From assembly GCA_016292775.1 (NCBI GenBank), contig JAEDFN010000056.1, positions 1 through 9,254 of the forward strand: 9,254 nt of DNA, written 5' to 3'. Position numbers and translations under genes: made by a program. This DNA comes from Paludibacteraceae bacterium. GTDB taxonomy: Bacteria; Bacteroidota; Bacteroidia; Bacteroidales; Paludibacteraceae. The notes beneath the pieces were generated by a model. The model saw only the letters and a list, made by a program, of their open reading frames with translations, ran no database searches and was not told the DNA's origin. The stretch's first letter is position 1; the number at the start of each line of letters is the position of its first letter. Shown here piece by piece: positions 6,276 to 9,254 of the stretch.

Positions 6276-8846
6276 TTATTTAGTAGAAGTGCTTTTTTTC
6301 GTTGTTTTCGCGGTTGTTTTTTTGGTTGTAGTTTTCCCTGTTTTTGCAGAGGCTGATTTAGCGGCTGTTTTAGCGGCTGTTTTTGCAGAGGCTGATTTAG
6401 TGGATGTTTTTGCAGATGCTGATTTAGCGGATGTTTTTGCCGTGGATTTTGCTTTTGTAGTAGTACTTTTACGAGAAACCTTACCTTTTGCTGCTGATGT
6501 TGGAGTTTCTTTTATTTTTTCAAGGCAGAATTCAAGAGTAAGAGCTTCTTTCTCAATATTTTTCGGCAGTTTATAGTTGTTTCCGGCATGAGAGATATAA
6601 GGTCCGAATCTGCCGTTAATCACCTCTATATCATTATCAGGGTATGAAGCAAGAATTTTTTCGCGGTCGGCTTGTCGTTTATTCTCGATAATCTCCACGG
6701 CTCTTTCGTAAGATACATCGAGAGGGTCTTCTCCTTTAGGAATGGAGAAGAATTCGTTGCCGAGACGCACGTAAGGTCCGAATTTACCAATATTTACGCT
6801 GACATTTTTTTCTTCAAAAACCCCGAGTGTTATCGGTAATTTAAAGAGTTCGAGGGCTTCGTCGAGGGTGATAGTTTCGATAGATTGGTTTTTACGAAGC
6901 GAAGCAAAACGCGGTTTTTCACCTTCATCGCTTTGCTCACCAAGTTGAATCATAGGGCCGAAACGTCCGATTTTTGCATATACCGGTTTACCGGAAACGG
7001 GGTCGATACCAAGTTCTCGTTCTCCGACTTTTCGCCCTGTACTATTATCCGCCTTTTCCACCATCGGGTGAAATTGTTTATAGAAATGGTCGATATCCAC
7101 CGTCCATTTTGATTCTCCCTCTGCAATGGCATCGAATTTTTCTTCTACCAAAGCGGTGAAATTATAGTCCATTATTTCAGGGAAATTAGCTATAAGATAG
7201 TCGGTTACCACGGTGCCGATATCCGTTGGGAGTAATTTTCCTTTATCTACAGTAGGTTTGTCGGTATTAATTTTATCTGAAATATTATTTCCTACAAGAG
7301 TAATTGTATGGTATGGCATATGCACGTTTTCCACCTCTCTTTTTTCCACATAACTGCGGTTGATAATAGTGGAGATGGTAGGGGCGTATGTTGAAGGGCG
7401 ACCGATACCGAGCTCTTCGAGTTTTCGCACAAGCGATGCTTCGGTATATCTATAAGGGCGTTGTGAGAATTTCTCTATTGCTGTAATATCTTTTGTATTA
7501 AGCATTTGACCTTCTGCAATTGCTGGTAATAAACCTTGAGACTCCTCTTTGATATCATCAGTGCCCTCTTTGTACACTTTAAGGAAACCATCGAAAGTAT
7601 TTACTTCTCCTGAGGCGACAAAAACGTAATTTTTACCTGTCGCGTCAAGATCCGATGGGGCAATTGTAGCGAGATGAGCACTATTTTTTGCGTCGCTCAT
7701 GGTTTCCGCCGGGATAATGTCAATATTTATATCTGTTTTTTCGAATTGAGCATCAGCCATTTGACTGGCAATGGTGCGTTTCCAAATAAGTTCGTATAAC
7801 TTCACCTCTTGAGGAGTTCCGGTTATTGTATGATTGCTCATATAAGTAGGACGGATAGCCTCGTGAGCCTCTTGTGCGCCCTTGCTTTTTGTGGTATATT
7901 GGCGACGTTTATAGTAATTTTCTCCCGCCATGGAGATAATCTCTTTTTTAGCGGAAGCAAGAGCAAGGTCGGAAAGATTAACGGAGTCGGTACGCATATA
8001 AGTAATTTTTCCACTTTCGTAGAGCGACTGAGCCACCATCATGGTAGTAGCCACGGAAAAGTTGAATTTACGAGCCGCCTCTTGTTGTAAAGTAGAGGTA
8101 GTAAAAGGGGCTGCCGGGGCGCGGTGAGTCGGGTGTTTTTGTATGCTGTTAACGCGGAAATTTGCACCTATACATCCTTCGAGGAATGCTTTCGCCTCTT
8201 CATAAGTGGAGAATTTCTTGTTTAATTCCGCCGAGAATTTCGCTCCGTCGTGTAGGAAATTGGCAAAAACACGATAAGATGCTTCCGGATTGAAACTTGT
8301 GATTTCGCGTTCGCGCTCTACCACCAAGCGTAGTGCTACAGATTGTACACGTCCTGCCGATAATTTCGGCATAACTTTTTTCCATAAAATAGGGGAAATT
8401 TCAAAGCCTACGAGGCGGTCGAGTACCCTTCGTGCCTGCTGTGCATCCACGATATCCAAATTTATTGAGCGCGGATTTTCAATGGCATGCTTTATGGCAG
8501 ATTCTGTAATTTCATGGAATACAATGCGGTGCGTTATCTTGTTCTTCAAATCGAGTACTTCATACAGATGCCATGCAATAGCTTCTCCTTCACGGTCTTC
8601 ATCGGATGCGAGCCAGATAACCTTTGCTTTTGATGTAGCATCACGAAGTTCTTTGACTAATTTCTCTTTATCCTTCGGTATTTCGTATTCGGGAAGATAA
8701 TTATTCTCTATTTCTATACCCATGCCTTGTTTCTTCAAGTCGCGAACGTGTCCGAAACTCGACATCACTTTATACTCTTTTCCCAAAAATTTTTCTATAG
8801 TCTTTGCCTTTGCAGGAGACTCCACTATCACTAAGTTTTCTTGCAT
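6276..8846 (-). CDS. topA: DNA topoisomerase I (type IA)
   Basis: The enzyme relaxes negative supercoils by breaking and rejoining one strand through a tyrosine-DNA bond. The Toprim domain (1 to about 115) has VIVESPAKAKTIEKFLG with Glu9 and the acidic motif SDEDREGE at 81-88 (Asp82, Asp84, Glu86). The core holds the catalytic Tyr283 in ITYMRTDS (281-288), SAGRVQSVALRLV at 163-175 and EELGIGRPSTYAPTI at 477-491. Instead of zinc ribbons it has three Toprim C-terminal repeats: IGRFGPMIQLG (626-636), IGKFGPYVRLG (686-696) and NGRFGPYIS (744-752). Only two cysteines occur (225 and 774). From about 783 to 856 a Lys/Ala/Ser/Thr tail follows, with KSASAKT repeated three times, probably binding DNA. 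The length of 856 is normal. The ATG at 8844-8846 places the Toprim strand at its usual distance. It is the first gene of a likely topA-thioredoxin unit. Confidence 0.97.
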   Translation of the reverse strand: MQENLVIVESPAKAKTIEKFLGKEYKVMSSFGHVRDLKKQGMGIEIENNYLPEYEIPKDKEKLVKELRDATSKAKVIWLASDEDREGEAIAWHLYEVLDLKNKITHRIVFHEITESAIKHAIENPRSINLDIVDAQQARRVLDRLVGFEISPILWKKVMPKLSAGRVQSVALRLVVEREREITSFNPEASYRVFANFLHDGAKFSAELNKKFSTYEEAKAFLEGCIGANFRVNSIQKHPTHRAPAAPFTTSTLQQEAARKFNFSVATTMMVAQSLYESGKITYMRTDSVNLSDLALASAKKEIISMAGENYYKRRQYTTKSKGAQEAHEAIRPTYMSNHTITGTPQEVKLYELIWKRTIASQMADAQFEKTDINIDIIPAETMSDAKNSAHLATIAPSDLDATGKNYVFVASGEVNTFDGFLKVYKEGTDDIKEESQGLLPAIAEGQMLNTKDITAIEKFSQRPYRYTEASLVRKLEELGIGRPSTYAPTISTIINRSYVEKREVENVHMPYHTITLVGNNISDKINTDKPTVDKGKLLPTDIGTVVTDYLIANFPEIMDYNFTALVEEKFDAIAEGESKWTVDIDHFYKQFHPMVEKADNSTGRKVGERELGIDPVSGKPVYAKIGRFGPMIQLGEQSDEGEKPRFASLRKNQSIETITLDEALELFKLPITLGVFEEKNVSVNIGKFGPYVRLGNEFFSIPKGEDPLDVSYERAVEIIENKRQADREKILASYPDNDIEVINGRFGPYISHAGNNYKLPKNIEKEALTLEFCLEKIKETPTSAAKGKVSRKSTTTKAKSTAKTSAKSASAKTSTKSASAKTAAKTAAKSASAKTGKTTTKKTTAKTTKKSTSTK
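6340..6432 (-). repeat. In-frame repeat coding the TopA basic tail
   Basis: The block GTTTTTGCAGAGGCTGATTT (plus strand) recurs at 6340, 6379 and 6406, and a truncated start follows at 6433. The spacings are 39, 27 and 27 nt, all multiples of three, so the frame is kept. It encodes KSASAKT at residues 808-814, 817-823 and 830-836. The near-identity at DNA level points to recent duplication by slippage and predicts length variation between strains. Confidence 0.8.
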
Positions 8847-8907
8847 ACTAATTTTTTCTTAAATCAAATAGAGGTTACACATTATATATATGACCCCAAA
8901 ATTGGCG

Positions 8908-8934
8908 CAAAGTAACAATAAAATTTTCAAACAA
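8908..8934 (-). promoter_or_regulatory. Possible topA promoter
   Basis: TTACTTTG on the minus strand (8908-8915) differs from TAnnTTTG at one position. TTG (8932-8934) lies 16 nt upstream of it, 3 nt short of the usual 19. The predicted start near 8901 gives a leader of about 55 nt. It is the nearest fit in the region, but neither the box nor the spacing is ideal. Confidence 0.35.
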
Positions 8935-9011
8935 TAATAATGTTATAGCTACAATTAATATTATTTAACATTGCGGTGTAGTTTTATGTATTGATAATCA
9001 GAAATATAAAA

Positions 9012-9059
9012 ATTTTTGTTACAACGAAATTCGTGTAAATATTTTTGTTTTAACGAGAT
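9012..9059. repeat. Imperfect direct repeat, possible operator pair
   Basis: ATTTTTGTTACAACGAAAT (9012-9030) and ATTTTTGTTTTAACGAGAT (9041-9059) match at 16 of 19 positions, with a centre-to-centre distance of 29 nt, close to three helical turns. The second copy overlaps a plus-strand minus-7 candidate. Two similar sites so placed could bind a regulator, but AT-rich DNA produces such matches by chance too. Confidence 0.4.
9016..9047 (+). promoter_or_regulatory. Weak plus-strand promoter candidate
   Basis: TTG (9016-9018) and TATTTTTG (9040-9047) are separated by 21 nt, near the Bacteroidota spacing. The surrounding DNA is very AT-rich, so chance is a serious alternative. It would point away from topA, toward the right edge. 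Confidence 0.3.
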
Positions 9060-9153
9060 ATTCAAAGGGGAATAGATAGATTTATTAATTTGTAAAGAGG
9101 CTTGTAACGACTTGAAAGGAAATCCAATGAGTTATTTTTTCTCATATTGTCAC

Positions 9154-9161
9154 TAATTTTG
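9154..9161 (+). promoter_or_regulatory. Plus-strand promoter, minus-7 element
   Basis: TAATTTTG followed by C fits TAnnTTTG exactly on the plus strand. The position 19 nt upstream reads TTA in place of TTG. Transcription would begin near 9168, at the run of five C that opens the hairpin described next, and continue out of the window. This implies a gene or RNA divergent from topA. Confidence 0.5.
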
Positions 9162-9167
9162 CAGTTG

Positions 9168-9254
9168 CCCCCGGAGGAGGGGGAGAAGAGAGTAGTGGGG
9201 TAGAGAGAAGGGGTTGTAAGAGAAGAAAAAGAGATTAGGTGTGAGTAGAATTGT
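9168..9254 (+). other. C5/G5 hairpin followed by a C-free purine-rich stretch
   Basis: CCCCC (9168-9172) can pair with GGGGG (9179-9183) around a GGAGGA loop. From 9173 to the window end (82 nt) the plus strand has no C at all and is mostly G and A, with G runs at 9179-9183 and two later GGGG runs. If the promoter just upstream is real, this is the 5' leader of a transcript that would be nearly unstructured after the first hairpin. No start codon with a lasting frame is visible before the edge. Confidence 0.5.

Larger units (their letters stand above)
8847..9254. other. Non-coding region upstream of topA
   Basis: These 408 nt contain no credible gene on either strand. They hold a weak topA promoter near 8908-8934, an imperfect direct repeat at 9012-9059, plus-strand promoter candidates at 9016-9047 and 9154-9161, and a C-free block from 9173 to the window end. 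The plus-strand signals suggest that a divergently transcribed gene starts beyond the right edge. Confidence 0.7.

Noticed and set aside
6289..6576. Plus-strand open frame rich in Ala, Val and Asp
   Set aside because: It is the mirror of the repetitive Lys/Ala/Ser/Thr tail of TopA on the other strand. The composition is forced by the topA codons, and no promoter or family motif supports it.
9173..9226. G-quadruplex in the purine-rich block
   Set aside because: Only three runs of four or more G occur, with long gaps between them; the other runs are GG, so a stable three-layer quadruplex is not supported.

Overview
The window looks like ordinary chromosome from a member of the Bacteroidota, probably Bacteroidales. 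The DNA is AT-rich. Promoters match the TAnnTTTG minus-7 element typical of this phylum, and start codons lack Shine-Dalgarno sequences and often sit in A-rich leaders. Secreted proteins have signal peptides ending in AQ, and there is an outer-membrane receptor of the regulatory-domain-plus-barrel type common in this phylum. All five confident genes lie on the minus strand, so transcription runs from high to low coordinates.

From right to left: (i) 8847-9254 is a non-coding region upstream of topA. It holds a weak topA promoter, a plus-strand promoter candidate for a gene beyond the window edge, and an 82-nt block with no C residues. (ii) 5288-8846 holds topA (DNA topoisomerase I), a secreted thioredoxin-fold protein 14 nt downstream, and aroQ (type II dehydroquinase). 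aroQ has its own promoter just past the thioredoxin stop codon, and the cluster ends in a clear intrinsic terminator at 5177-5206. (iii) 4956-5176 contains an array of exactly 20 tandem heptamers (5031-5170), between that terminator and the next gene. (iv) 2427-4955 encodes a large outer-membrane beta-barrel receptor with its own terminator at 2280-2321. (v) 1368-2150 is ung (uracil-DNA glycosylase), with an unusual insertion next to its DNA-intercalating loop. (vi) 255-1217 is a secreted protein of unknown function behind a well-formed promoter. (vii) 22-297 is an open frame with no usable start that may be a gene remnant.

The genes do not form one pathway. They combine genome maintenance (topA, ung), aromatic amino-acid synthesis (aroQ), envelope redox or folding (thioredoxin-fold protein) and surface uptake or binding (receptor). 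I see no defence system, mobile element, CRISPR array or RNA gene. The best leads are the heptamer array in front of the receptor gene, the insertion in Ung, and the C-free leader-like region at the right edge.
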